DNA from: Nocardia albiluteola
GTDB taxonomy: Bacteria; Actinomycetota; Actinomycetes; Mycobacteriales; Mycobacteriaceae
NCBI RefSeq assembly: GCF_018860155.1
Contig: NZ_JAHKNI010000007.1
Location: 186,001 to 250,000, forward strand
Direction of reading: 5' to 3'
DNA length: 64,000 nucleotides
In this document: positions 33,826 through 41,637 of the stretch, one piece after another
How the letters are laid out: each line of letters begins with the position of its first letter
Position numbering within the stretch: position 1 is the first letter of the stretch
Notes under the pieces: generated by a model
What the model was told of the DNA's origin: nothing
Database searches by the model: none
What the model saw: the letters and a program-made list of their open reading frames with translations, nothing else
Program-made: the position numbers and the translations under genes

Positions 33826-34725
33826 TTGAGTTCGTCACTGGGCGAATCGGTGTCGACGGAACACGGCGATCTGGAGGTCCTGCTCGGGCTGCTCGATCTG
33901 GAGCAGACCGGTGAGGACACCTTCCTGGGCCAGCACCCGGAGAAGGTGTGGAGCCGCACCTTCGGCGGGCAGTTGGTGGCCCAGGCGATTGTGGCGGCGG
34001 GTCGCACCGTCGGCCCCGAACGTCCGGTGCACGCGGTCAACGCGCACTTCGTGCGCGGCGGTGATGTGAAGCAGCCGATCGAATACCGGGTGGAACGCCA
34101 CCGGGACGGGCGCGCGTTCGCCAATCGGACCGTCACCGCCTATCAGGACGATCAGGAGCTGTTCGTCATGCTGGCGGCCTTCCAGGACTACGGAAAGGGC
34201 CTCGAGCACGGCACGCCGCTGCCCCAGGTACCCGACCCGGACGGGCTGCCGCGGGTCGAGGAGTCCTTCGAGGGCCTCGAGGACCGGCTGCAGATGTTCG
34301 TGAACGCGCCGCATCCGATCGATATGCGCTACACGAACGATCCGGCGTGGATTCTCAAGGGCACCGGGGAGACCCTCAACCATAACCGGGTCTGGATGCG
34401 CGCGGACGGCACGCTGCCCGACGACCCGCTGATTCACGTTGCGACGCTGGGCTATTCGTCGGACACCACGGTGCTGGATTCGATCATCACCACGCACGGG
34501 CTGTCGTGGGGCTTCGACCGGATCGTCGCGGCGACGGTGAACCATTCGATCTGGTTCCACCGGCCGTTCCGCTTCGACGAGTGGGCGCTGTACGCGACCC
34601 AGTCGCCGGTGGCGGCCGGCCAGCGCGGACTGGCGATGGGCCATTTCTATTCGCGCGCAGGGGAATTGCTGGCGACCGTGGTCCAGGAAGGCGTCATCCG
34701 CCACTTCCCTGCTCGAAGCAAATAA
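33826..34725 (+). CDS. tesB: Acyl-CoA thioesterase II
   Basis: A 299-residue double-hotdog thioesterase that hydrolyses medium- and long-chain acyl-CoA. The N-terminal hotdog has the TFGGQLVAQAIVAAGRTV helix with VNAHFVRGGDVKQPIEYRVE, and the C-terminal hotdog has DPLIHVATLGYSSDTTVLDSI (catalytic Asp region) and HSIWFHRPFRFDEWALY. The start is TTG 33826, because AGGAGG lies 9 nt upstream and the pyk stop immediately precedes it. It is likely co-transcribed with pyk. Confidence 0.93.
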   Translation: MSSSLGESVSTEHGDLEVLLGLLDLEQTGEDTFLGQHPEKVWSRTFGGQLVAQAIVAAGRTVGPERPVHAVNAHFVRGGDVKQPIEYRVERHRDGRAFANRTVTAYQDDQELFVMLAAFQDYGKGLEHGTPLPQVPDPDGLPRVEESFEGLEDRLQMFVNAPHPIDMRYTNDPAWILKGTGETLNHNRVWMRADGTLPDDPLIHVATLGYSSDTTVLDSIITTHGLSWGFDRIVAATVNHSIWFHRPFRFDEWALYATQSPVAAGQRGLAMGHFYSRAGELLATVVQEGVIRHFPARSK

Positions 34726-34770
34726 TCCTGTCGCAGCGGGACAACTGATTTCGTAAGCACATGGGTAGCT

Positions 34771-34874
34771 CACCGGGGATGGGCCCACCGTGAGCGGGCC
34801 GTCATCCGCCGGCCCGACGAGCAAGTCTCGCTGTATGCAACGGCACGCTGAAGTCGCGGGGAGGCGGGGGAGCG
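34771..34874. repeat. Dispersed intergenic repeat, copy A
   Basis: About 104 nt that align closely with 52260-52382. Shared blocks include CCGGGGAyGGGCCCACCG, GGCCGTCA, GGCCCGACGAGCAA, ACGCTGAA and CGGGGAGGCGGGG. It fills most of the gap between the convergent tesB and the next reverse-strand gene. It contains no open frame worth calling. Confidence 0.75.
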
Positions 34875-34875
34875 T

Positions 34876-35277
34876 TCAGATCAACTCGCGGTTCTCTTCG
34901 AGGTCGAAGCTCTCGCGATGCAGGGTGTGGATCTCGTAGGGCACCGCGTCCTCGGCAGAAATGCGCAGCATCAGCCGGCGTTCCAGCTGGGCCAGGTTCG
35001 CCTCGGTGAGCAGTTTCGCGTCGCCGACCAGGCTCAGTGCGATCTCGTAGGTGCGGCGCTCGCCCGCGACGGCGCCCGGATGGTCCAGGTGCCATTGGTT
35101 TTCGAGCACCAGATGGTCCGGCTGATCGGGATCGACCGGTAGCGTGAAGCGCCACGCGAACAGATCGCGGTCTGCCACGTGGTCGTCCACCACCTTGCGC
35201 ACGACCGTTACGACGCGTTCGAGCGTTTCGGGTGTCACATAAACATGGAGTGAAACATCCGAAATTTGTTTCGGCAT
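34876..35277 (-). CDS. Hypothetical protein
   Basis: A 133-residue soluble protein with no signal peptide or membrane span. It starts MPKQISDVSLHVYVTPETLERVVTVVRKVVDDHV and has alternating beta and helix patterns: FAWRFTLPVD, HLVLENQWHLDH, TYEIALSLVGDAK and MLRISAEDAV. The mixture suggests a small alpha/beta fold, but I do not recognise a family. ATG 35277 is chosen from where the pattern begins; CAGGA lies 8 nt upstream. It ends two bases from intergenic repeat copy A. Confidence 0.6.
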   Translation of the reverse strand: MPKQISDVSLHVYVTPETLERVVTVVRKVVDDHVADRDLFAWRFTLPVDPDQPDHLVLENQWHLDHPGAVAGERRTYEIALSLVGDAKLLTEANLAQLERRLMLRISAEDAVPYEIHTLHRESFDLEENRELI

Positions 35278-35431
35278 GTCTGAGTCCTGTTCTTGTGTCG
35301 AACCTTTGGCGGCGGTGCGATACGGGGAAAGCACGGTTCCATTCGCCGGGGAGTGTAGTCGCTCTCCGGCGTAAATGGGGAGGACACTTTCGTATACCCC
35401 CTCTATGCGGCGGACACACCCGCCGAATTTG

Positions 35432-36079
35432 TCAGGCGTGACGGCCGATTCGAGCGGAATTCGGCGACGGCGCCGGACCGGGTCGCGGCGCCGGACCCTG
35501 CGCGCGTCCACCGGGCAATACCACCAGCCGCGGGCGCTCAGTCGGGGCCGTGGACCGGCCGGCGTGCGGGTGCAGCGCCAGCAGCAGCGGAACCAGGGCC
35601 TCGGCGATGCGGTCGCCGGTCTCGCAGTATTTCGCCGCGGGCAGACCCACCGGATCGGCGATGTTCTCCCGGCCCACCATCGTGAGATCGTTGCGGGCGG
35701 CATCGATGCCGGCGACGGTGCGCGCACCGGTGACCTTCGCGATGCGATGCGCCTGCAGCAGGGTGAAGGTGCGGGCGGCGGCCTCGGGCGCCAGGTCGGC
35801 AACCTCGTCGCGGATCTGCTCGGCCATGGCCAGGATCAGGTCGGCGTTCGCGATCATCTCGGGCTTCAGCCGTCGTGCGCGGAAATTGCGCGCATCCGCA
35901 CCGAGTCCCGTGATCGTCTGTGCCGCAAGTGGTTCCACACCGAATCCGACCAGGGCCCGCGTGCCCGCGCTCTCGGCGGTCAATTCGTCGAATCCGTATT
36001 CGGCCGCCAGCGCGTGCGTGAGACGTTCGGCGATCACCGAGCGGCACACGTTGCCGTTGCAGACGAACAGGACGTGCAT
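35432..36079 (-). CDS. Low-molecular-weight protein tyrosine phosphatase
   Basis: A 215-residue phosphatase of the LMW-PTP/arsenate-reductase fold. The P-loop VLFVCNGNVCRSVIAERL (CX5R) is at the very N-terminus. The general-acid loop seems to be IADPVG near residue 140. The last 50 residues are Pro/Arg-rich and probably not part of the fold. Family members dephosphorylate tyrosine kinases or reduce arsenate with mycothiol; none of the usual arsenic genes is adjacent, so protein or phospho-sugar phosphatase activity is more likely. Confidence 0.85.
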   Translation of the reverse strand: MHVLFVCNGNVCRSVIAERLTHALAAEYGFDELTAESAGTRALVGFGVEPLAAQTITGLGADARNFRARRLKPEMIANADLILAMAEQIRDEVADLAPEAAARTFTLLQAHRIAKVTGARTVAGIDAARNDLTMVGRENIADPVGLPAAKYCETGDRIAEALVPLLLALHPHAGRSTAPTERPRLVVLPGGRAQGPAPRPGPAPSPNSARIGRHA

Positions 36080-36229
36080 GGCAGGTACGGTAGGCGGCGC
36101 CGGACCCGGGGAGAAGGTCTCAGTGACCGAGATCTATCGGCACGGTCATAAGTTCATGTCCGGGTCGCGGGTCACCCACGCGGTGTTTTCCGGCCGGTTG
36201 CCGAGTGTAAAGATCGCCGGCAATTGTTT

Positions 36230-36742
36230 TTATCCGGAACTTTCCGGGTAATAAGTACTTTCGCCGACGACCGGATCGATCTTCGGATCCTCCTGTTCGA
36301 CCCGGCCGCGCGTGGAGAACAGCCGCCCGCGCATCGCGACGGTCGGCGCCACCCGGGCCAGGCCGGTCGGGGTGGTCATATCGTCGTACATGGTGTCGAT
36401 GCCGCCGCGCAGGAAATACGCCTCGTGCCAGAATCCGGTACCGCCGGAATCGCGCAGGAACTGCTGCCACCATTCCCGGTGCGGATCGGAGCGGGTCCAG
36501 CGTTCGAGGCTGTCCAGATCGCGCCAGTACTGCCGCGCGCCCCAGTGCGGCGGAATCAGTGACCAGATGATGTCCTCGTGCAGCAGCAGCCCGTCGGGGC
36601 GATCGCGATGCGAGCGGATGAGCTTGGGCCCGAGCCCGAGTAGCCGGAGTATGCCGCGCGGCTTCCGCACCCGCATGCCGAGATAGATGACGACCAGGTC
36701 CGGATAGTCGGACAGGTCGGCGGTGAGCCGTTGAACTCGCAC
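36230..36742 (-). CDS. DUF4188 / monooxygenase-like protein
   Basis: A 170-residue protein of the DUF4188 type, distantly related to dimeric alpha/beta-barrel haem proteins such as aldoxime dehydratases. Typical segments are DLVVIYLGMRVRKPRGILRLL, EDIIWSLIPPHWGARQYWRDLDSLERWTRSDPHREWWQQFLRDSGGTGFWHEAYFLRGGIDTMYDDM and the closing GLARVAPT. GTG 36742 is chosen because GGAGG lies 6 nt upstream; a longer frame reaches into the tRNA gene and must be an artefact. The catalytic role is unknown. Confidence 0.75.
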   Translation of the reverse strand: MRVQRLTADLSDYPDLVVIYLGMRVRKPRGILRLLGLGPKLIRSHRDRPDGLLLHEDIIWSLIPPHWGARQYWRDLDSLERWTRSDPHREWWQQFLRDSGGTGFWHEAYFLRGGIDTMYDDMTTPTGLARVAPTVAMRGRLFSTRGRVEQEDPKIDPVVGESTYYPESSG

Positions 36743-36907
36743 GGGCGACCTCCATTCGAGCCGGGGTCGTGTTTTCACACTACGCGGATCTACACACCCC
36801 GTCACCGAACGGTTCGATCGGCGATGATCATGGTGGTCCGCTACCGGGGTTACGAGCGAGAACACGTGGCGGTTCACTTCGCCTCGTGGAGATTTCGTGA
36901 AGATTCT

Positions 36908-36994
36908 TGGTGCCGACTGTGGGACTCGAACCCACACGTCCGTTAGGACAACGGTTTTTGAGACCGCCGCGTCTGCCTGTTCCGCCAAGTCGGC
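36908..36994 (-). tRNA. tRNA-Leu (anticodon CAA)
   Basis: A complete type II tRNA on the minus strand: acceptor GCCGACT (5' end at 36994) pairs with AGTCGGC, then discriminator A and an encoded CCA (36908-36910). The anticodon loop reads CTCAAAA, giving CAA. A long variable arm and the T-loop GGTTCGAGTCC are present. Confidence 0.97.
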
Positions 36995-37193
36995 GCACCG
37001 GGTGCAAATGATAGCGGGTGAGAGGGCCGGTCACCCAATCGGTGTGACGCTGCCCGGTTCGCCCTGGGTAGGTGGGTTCTGGGCGAAGTTGAACGGTACT
37101 CTTTAGGGCACTCGGATGCGTGGCGGTCCGTCGAGGGCGGCGGCGGACGGTAAACATCGGGTGTCGGCATCGGAAACCACGAGGGGTCTGTCT

Positions 37194-37811
37194 ATGGGAA
37201 CGTCAACAGGGGGCGCGAAGAAGGATGGGGCTGCCGCCAAGCGGGTGGTCGTGGCCGAGGACGAGGCCCTCATCCGGATGGACCTGGTGGAGATGCTCTC
37301 CGAGGAGGGCTATCAGGTGGTGGGCGAGGCGGGCGACGGCCAGCAGGCGGTCGATCTGGCCACGGAGCTGCGCCCCGATCTGGTGATCATGGATGTCAAG
37401 ATGCCGCGCCGCGACGGGATCGACGCCGCGGCGGAGATCGCATCGAAACGCGTTGCGCCGGTTGTGATTTTGACCGCATTCAGTCAGCGTGATCTGGTCG
37501 AGCGGGCGCGCGACGCGGGTGCGATGGCCTATCTGGTCAAGCCGTTCACCAAATCGGATCTGGTGCCGGCGATCGAGCTGGCCGCGAGCCGGTTCCACGA
37601 GATCAGCGCGCTCGAGAACGAGGTCGCGAATCTGACGGACCGGCTGGAGACGCGCAAGCTCGTCGAACGCGCCAAGGGTGTGCTGATGCAGACGCAGGGG
37701 CTTTCCGAGCCGCAGGCCTTCAAATGGATTCAGCGCACCGCGATGGATCGCCGCACGACGATGAAGGCGGTTGCGGAGGTCGTGCTGGAGAATCTCACGC
37801 CCAAGTCATAG
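37194..37811 (+). CDS. pdtaR: ANTAR-domain response regulator PdtaR
   Basis: A 205-residue two-component regulator that acts on RNA. The receiver domain (about residues 17-130) has acidic VVVAEDEALIRMD, phospho-acceptor LVIMDVKMPRRDGIDA, switch Thr in VVILTAF and Lys in YLVKPFTKSD. A helix leads to the C-terminal ANTAR domain (LETRKLVERAKGVLMQTQGLSEPQAFKWIQRTAMDRRTTMKAVAEVVL), which binds paired hexaloop stems in transcripts to stop termination. The length equals that of mycobacterial PdtaR. ATG 37194 has GAGGGG 7 nt upstream. The partner kinase PdtaS is not in the window. Confidence 0.95.
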   Translation: MGTSTGGAKKDGAAAKRVVVAEDEALIRMDLVEMLSEEGYQVVGEAGDGQQAVDLATELRPDLVIMDVKMPRRDGIDAAAEIASKRVAPVVILTAFSQRDLVERARDAGAMAYLVKPFTKSDLVPAIELAASRFHEISALENEVANLTDRLETRKLVERAKGVLMQTQGLSEPQAFKWIQRTAMDRRTTMKAVAEVVLENLTPKS

Positions 37812-37984
37812 TCGCTGCGGATTAGCTGCTGTGTTAACACGGTTGAAACAATATTTGGGATCTAAGTAACACAAATGGTCCGAATGTGATGCGGAGCTAA
37901 CGTCACCCCGCTAAGTTCTGAGCTTGGTCGACATGGTCGGCCCCCTCGGTGAACCCGAGGGATCGCTGGACATAGAGGTGTATC

Positions 37985-39235
37985 TTGCTTGGTTCACTCA
38001 CCCGGGGCTCCACGCGCAGTCGCGTGGCCCGCGGCGCATTGGTGATCGGGGCCGCGGCCGTCCTGGCCGTGGCTGGATGTAGCAGCAAGTCGACGACGAC
38101 CAACTCCGGCGGCAGCAGCGCTGCCGGCGGCACACAGTCGATCAAGGCGCTGGTGCAGATCGATCAACAGGGCAAGGCGGTGTCGCAGACGGGCACCGCC
38201 ACTGCCGCCGATCCCGCCGGTGACGGCAAGGCCACCTGCGCGCCGACCACGGCGATCGCGATGGCCGGCGCCCTCACCGGTGCGAATGCGGCCCTGGGCA
38301 TCAATATCGACGACGGCGCGAAGCTGGCGGTGCAGCAGCACAACAAGGCCAATCCGGGCTGCCAGGTAGTGCTGAAGAACTTCGACACCGAGGGCGACCC
38401 GCAGAAGGCCACCCAGGTGGTCCCGACGGTGATCAGCGATCAGTCGATCGTTGGCCTGATCGGCCCGGCGTTCTCCGGTGAGACCAAGGCGACCGGCCAG
38501 GTGCTCAGCGATGCCGGTCTGCCCGCGCTGACCTCCTCGGCCACCAACGCCTCCCTGACCAAGAACGGCTGGAAGACCTTCTTCCGCGGCCTGGCCAACG
38601 ACGACGTGCAGGGGCCCTCGGTGGCTCACTACATGACCGGCACCGGCGGGTTCAAGAAGATCTGCGTGGTGCAGGACGACTCCGACTACGGGGTGGGCCT
38701 GGCCAAGTCGGTGACCGCGGCCCTCGGCTCGGCAGGTGACGCGTCGTGCGCGGCCAATGTGAAGACCGGTGACAAGGACTTCTCCGCCACCGTGTCCAAG
38801 CTGTCGGCGGCCAAGCCGGACGCGATCTTCTACTCCGGCTACTACGCCGAGGCGGCCCCGCTCGTTGAGCAGCTGCGCTCGGGCGGCGTGACCGCGACCT
38901 TCGTCTCCGATGACGGCACCAACGACCCGCAGTTCACCAAGCAGGCCGGTGATTCCAGCAAGGATGCGCTGCTGTCCTGCCCCTGCGGCCCGGCGCCGGA
39001 TACCTTCGCCACCAACTACAACGCCCTCAACGGCCAGGCTCCGGGCGTGTACTCGGTGGAGGCCTACGACCTGACCACGATCCTGCTCAAGGCCATCGAC
39101 GCGGGCAAGGTGACGCGTGCGGACGTGCTGAACTACGTGCGCAGCTACGACAGCCAGGGTCTGGCCCGTCACTACAAGTGGGACGCCACGGGTGAGCTGT
39201 CCAACGCCACGATCTGGATGTACCAGGTCAAGTAG
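37985..39235 (+). CDS. livK: Branched-chain amino-acid ABC transporter binding lipoprotein
   Basis: A 416-residue periplasmic-type binding protein of the LivJ/LivK (ANF receptor) class. The signal peptide with lipobox LAVAGC is at residues 1-33, followed by a Ser/Thr/Gly linker. The domain has TAIAMAGALTGANAALGINIDDGAKLAVQQHNK, a motif of this family, and VGLIGPAFSGETKATGQVLSDAGLPALTSSATN. The start is TTG 37985 with GAGG about 8 nt upstream; it begins the signal peptide. A short hairpin (CCCTCGG/CCGAGGG, 37943-37961) lies just before. It heads livK-livH-livM-livGF; substrate class (Leu/Ile/Val or related) is inferred from the family. Confidence 0.92.
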   Translation: MLGSLTRGSTRSRVARGALVIGAAAVLAVAGCSSKSTTTNSGGSSAAGGTQSIKALVQIDQQGKAVSQTGTATAADPAGDGKATCAPTTAIAMAGALTGANAALGINIDDGAKLAVQQHNKANPGCQVVLKNFDTEGDPQKATQVVPTVISDQSIVGLIGPAFSGETKATGQVLSDAGLPALTSSATNASLTKNGWKTFFRGLANDDVQGPSVAHYMTGTGGFKKICVVQDDSDYGVGLAKSVTAALGSAGDASCAANVKTGDKDFSATVSKLSAAKPDAIFYSGYYAEAAPLVEQLRSGGVTATFVSDDGTNDPQFTKQAGDSSKDALLSCPCGPAPDTFATNYNALNGQAPGVYSVEAYDLTTILLKAIDAGKVTRADVLNYVRSYDSQGLARHYKWDATGELSNATIWMYQVK

Positions 39236-39253
39236 GCGCCATCCGTAACGGCA

Positions 39254-39348
39254 ACAGCGTGCACCGGGCCGGGGCAACCCCTCCTCCCGGTGCACGCCCC
39301 TTCCGTCACCACGGCGGGGGCACATCGGAACGCCCGTTGCACGCTGTT
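39254..39348 (+). promoter_or_regulatory. Two mutually exclusive stems between livK and livH
   Basis: GCGTGCACCGGG (39257-39268) pairs perfectly with 39286-39297 to form a 12-bp terminator-like hairpin. The overlapping AACAGCGTGCA (39254-39264) pairs perfectly with TGCACGCTGTT (39338-39348), which would open that hairpin. This is the layout of an attenuator or processing site and may set the ratio of binding protein to membrane subunits. Confidence 0.6.
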
Positions 39349-39370
39349 ACCACGATGACGAGAGTTTGGA

Positions 39371-40408
39371 ATGTCTGTAACCGCTTTGGCTGATCCCGTG
39401 CTACTGGCCTCGGGAACTATCGATTTCAACATTTCCGGGGTGTTCGACCAGTTCTGGCAGCTCACGGTCGACGGCTTGAGCTACGGCGCGATCTACGCGC
39501 TGGTGGCCGTCGGCTACACCCTGGTGTACGGCGTATTGAGGCTGATCAATTTCGCCCATTCGGAAATTTTCATGCTGGGTATGTTCGGCCAGTATGTCGG
39601 ACTGGAGCTCCTGGGCTTCACCGCCAGTGGCAATACCTATACCGAGGGCACCGTCATGACCATCGTCTACATCCTGGTGGCGATGATCATCGGCATGCTG
39701 GTATCCGGCGGCGCCGCGGTGGGCCTCGAGCGGGTGGCCTATCGGCCGCTGCGCAAACGCGGCGCCCGGCCGCTGATCTTCCTGATCACCGCGATCGGCA
39801 TGTCGTTCGTGCTGCAGGAGTTCGTGCACTATGTGCTGCCGAAGATCGTGCACGGTCTCGGCGGCACCAATCCGCAGCAGCCCATCAAGCTGGTGCAGCC
39901 CAAAGAGGTGTTCTCGCTCTTCGGTGCCTCGGTGACCAATGTGGCAATCGTGATCGTGCTGGCGGCGATCGCGCTGGCCGCGGTCACCGAGATCATGATC
40001 AACCGCACCAAGTTCGGCCGCGCCATCCGGGCGGTCGCGCAGGATCCCGATACCGCGACGCTGATGGGCGTCTCGCGCGAGCGCGTCATCATGCTGACCT
40101 TCCTCATCGGCGGCCTGCTCGCCGGTGCGGCCGCGACGCTGTACACGCTGAAGGTGCCCCAGGGCATCGTCTTCAACGGCGGATTCATCCTGGGCGTCAA
40201 GGCATTCAGCGCCGCGGTGCTCGGTGGCATCGGCAACCTGCGCGGTGCGCTGCTGGGCGGCCTGATCCTGGGCCTGGCCGAGGATTACGGCCAGATTCTG
40301 TTCGGCACCCAGTGGCGCGACGTGGTCGCGTTCGTGGTGCTGGTGGCGGTGCTGATGTTCCGTCCGACCGGCATCCTCGGTGAGAGTCTCGGGAAGGCGC
40401 GTGTGTGA
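39371..40408 (+). CDS. livH: Branched-chain amino-acid ABC transporter permease LivH
   Basis: A 345-residue permease with about eight membrane segments. The family start LTVDGLSYGAIYALVAVGYTLVYGVLRLINFAHSE is at residues 31-65. The ATPase-docking region is GRAIRAVAQDPDTATLMGVSRERV near 222, followed by LGGIGNLRGALLGGLILGLAE. The gene lies 135 nt after livK, separated by the paired stems, and its TGA overlaps the livM start by one base. Confidence 0.94.
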   Translation: MSVTALADPVLLASGTIDFNISGVFDQFWQLTVDGLSYGAIYALVAVGYTLVYGVLRLINFAHSEIFMLGMFGQYVGLELLGFTASGNTYTEGTVMTIVYILVAMIIGMLVSGGAAVGLERVAYRPLRKRGARPLIFLITAIGMSFVLQEFVHYVLPKIVHGLGGTNPQQPIKLVQPKEVFSLFGASVTNVAIVIVLAAIALAAVTEIMINRTKFGRAIRAVAQDPDTATLMGVSRERVIMLTFLIGGLLAGAAATLYTLKVPQGIVFNGGFILGVKAFSAAVLGGIGNLRGALLGGLILGLAEDYGQILFGTQWRDVVAFVVLVAVLMFRPTGILGESLGKARV

Positions 40409-41637
40409 TGAGTGAGGCGACCAAGGTGCCGGTGGCACCGACTCCGCCGGATCAGTCGCGCGGCGTCGGCGACGCGATCCGCGGCTGGTGGGGCGGGCTG
40501 TCCCGGCCACAGCAGTGGGCCTTCGGCGTTCCGGCGGTGATCGTGCTGGGGCTGATCGCGCTGTACCCGCCGCCGATCATCAATACCCCGGGCACCAGCT
40601 TCGGCGGCGTGATGGCGCAGTTCGCCATGTACGCGCTGATCGCGATCGGCCTGAACGTCGTGGTCGGCCAGACCGGCCTGCTGGATCTGGGTTATGTCGG
40701 CTTCTACGCCGTCGGCGCGTACACCGTCGGCATCCTGACCAGCCCGAACAGTCCGTTCCACTCGAACGGCGGCTTCTTCGACACGAAGTGGGCGTGGCTG
40801 GCCTGTGTGCCGCTGGCGATCATCGTCACCGCGCTCTCGGGCTTGGTGCTGGGCACCCCGACACTGCGGTTACGCGGTGACTATCTCGCGATCGTGACGC
40901 TCGGATTCGGTGAGATCGTGCGGCTGCTCGCGGACAACCTCGGCGGGGTCACCAACGGCAGCCTCGGGCTGTCGGCGATCTCGTATCCGCATCTGGGTGA
41001 GTCCAAGACCCATCCGGGCGGCTACTTCTCCTCGGGCAACCTCGGCTCGCACAGCTCGAACCCGCTGGACCGGGCCAATTCCGGGGTGTGGTGGTTCTGG
41101 ATCGGCATGCTGCTCGTGGTTGCGGTCCTGATGCTGGTCGGCAACCTGGAGCGCAGCCGCGTCGGCCGCGCGTGGGTGGCGATCCGCGAGGACGAGGACG
41201 CCGCCGAGATCATGGGCGTGCCCACGTTCAAGTTCAAGCTGTGGGCGTTCACCATCGGTGCGGCCGTCGGCGGCCTGTCGGGCGCGCTGTATGCCGGTCA
41301 GGTGCAGTTCATCAACCCGACCGGGTTCAACGTCATCAACTCGATGCTGTTCCTGTGCGCGGTGGTGCTCGGCGGTCAGGGCAACAAGCTCGGCGTGATC
41401 GTGGGTGCGTTCCTGATCGTCTACCTGCCCAACCGGTTCATGTCGGTGAACGTGGGCGGGCAGTCGCTGGGTGACTTCAAATATCTGTTCTTCGGTCTCT
41501 CGCTGGTGGTGGTGATGATCTTCCGTCCGCAGGGGCTGTTCCCCGCGCGGCAGAAGTTGCTCGCCTACGCCCGGCAGGTGTATCGAGCGGTGCGGCGACC
41601 CGGTGCGGCCGTCGAGGCGACGGGAGCGAACGCATGA
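40408..41637 (+). CDS. livM: Branched-chain amino-acid ABC transporter permease LivM
   Basis: A 409-residue permease. After an N-terminal cytoplasmic part come hydrophobic segments including FAMYALIAIGLNVVVGQTGLLDLGYVGFYAVGAYTVGIL, a LivM signature, TLRLRGDYLAIVTLGFGEIVR, and the coupling region GRAWVAIREDEDAAEIMGV. LGGQGNKLGVIVGAFLI lies near the end. ATG 40408 overlaps the livH stop (TGATG); GTG 40405 is an alternative. The stop overlaps the start of the ATPase gene. Confidence 0.94.
   Translation: MSEATKVPVAPTPPDQSRGVGDAIRGWWGGLSRPQQWAFGVPAVIVLGLIALYPPPIINTPGTSFGGVMAQFAMYALIAIGLNVVVGQTGLLDLGYVGFYAVGAYTVGILTSPNSPFHSNGGFFDTKWAWLACVPLAIIVTALSGLVLGTPTLRLRGDYLAIVTLGFGEIVRLLADNLGGVTNGSLGLSAISYPHLGESKTHPGGYFSSGNLGSHSSNPLDRANSGVWWFWIGMLLVVAVLMLVGNLERSRVGRAWVAIREDEDAAEIMGVPTFKFKLWAFTIGAAVGGLSGALYAGQVQFINPTGFNVINSMLFLCAVVLGGQGNKLGVIVGAFLIVYLPNRFMSVNVGGQSLGDFKYLFFGLSLVVVMIFRPQGLFPARQKLLAYARQVYRAVRRPGAAVEATGANA

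Noticed and set aside
36743..36988. N-terminal extension of the DUF4188 gene into tRNA-Leu
   Set aside because: The extra residues (AEQADAAVSKTVVLTDVWVR and on) come from translating the tRNA gene, a known annotation artefact; GTG 36742 has a proper ribosome site.
37812..37984. Dual-hexaloop ANTAR target RNA before livK
   Set aside because: One 7-bp hairpin with a 5-nt loop is visible, but not the paired hexaloops with A1 and G4 that ANTAR proteins bind.
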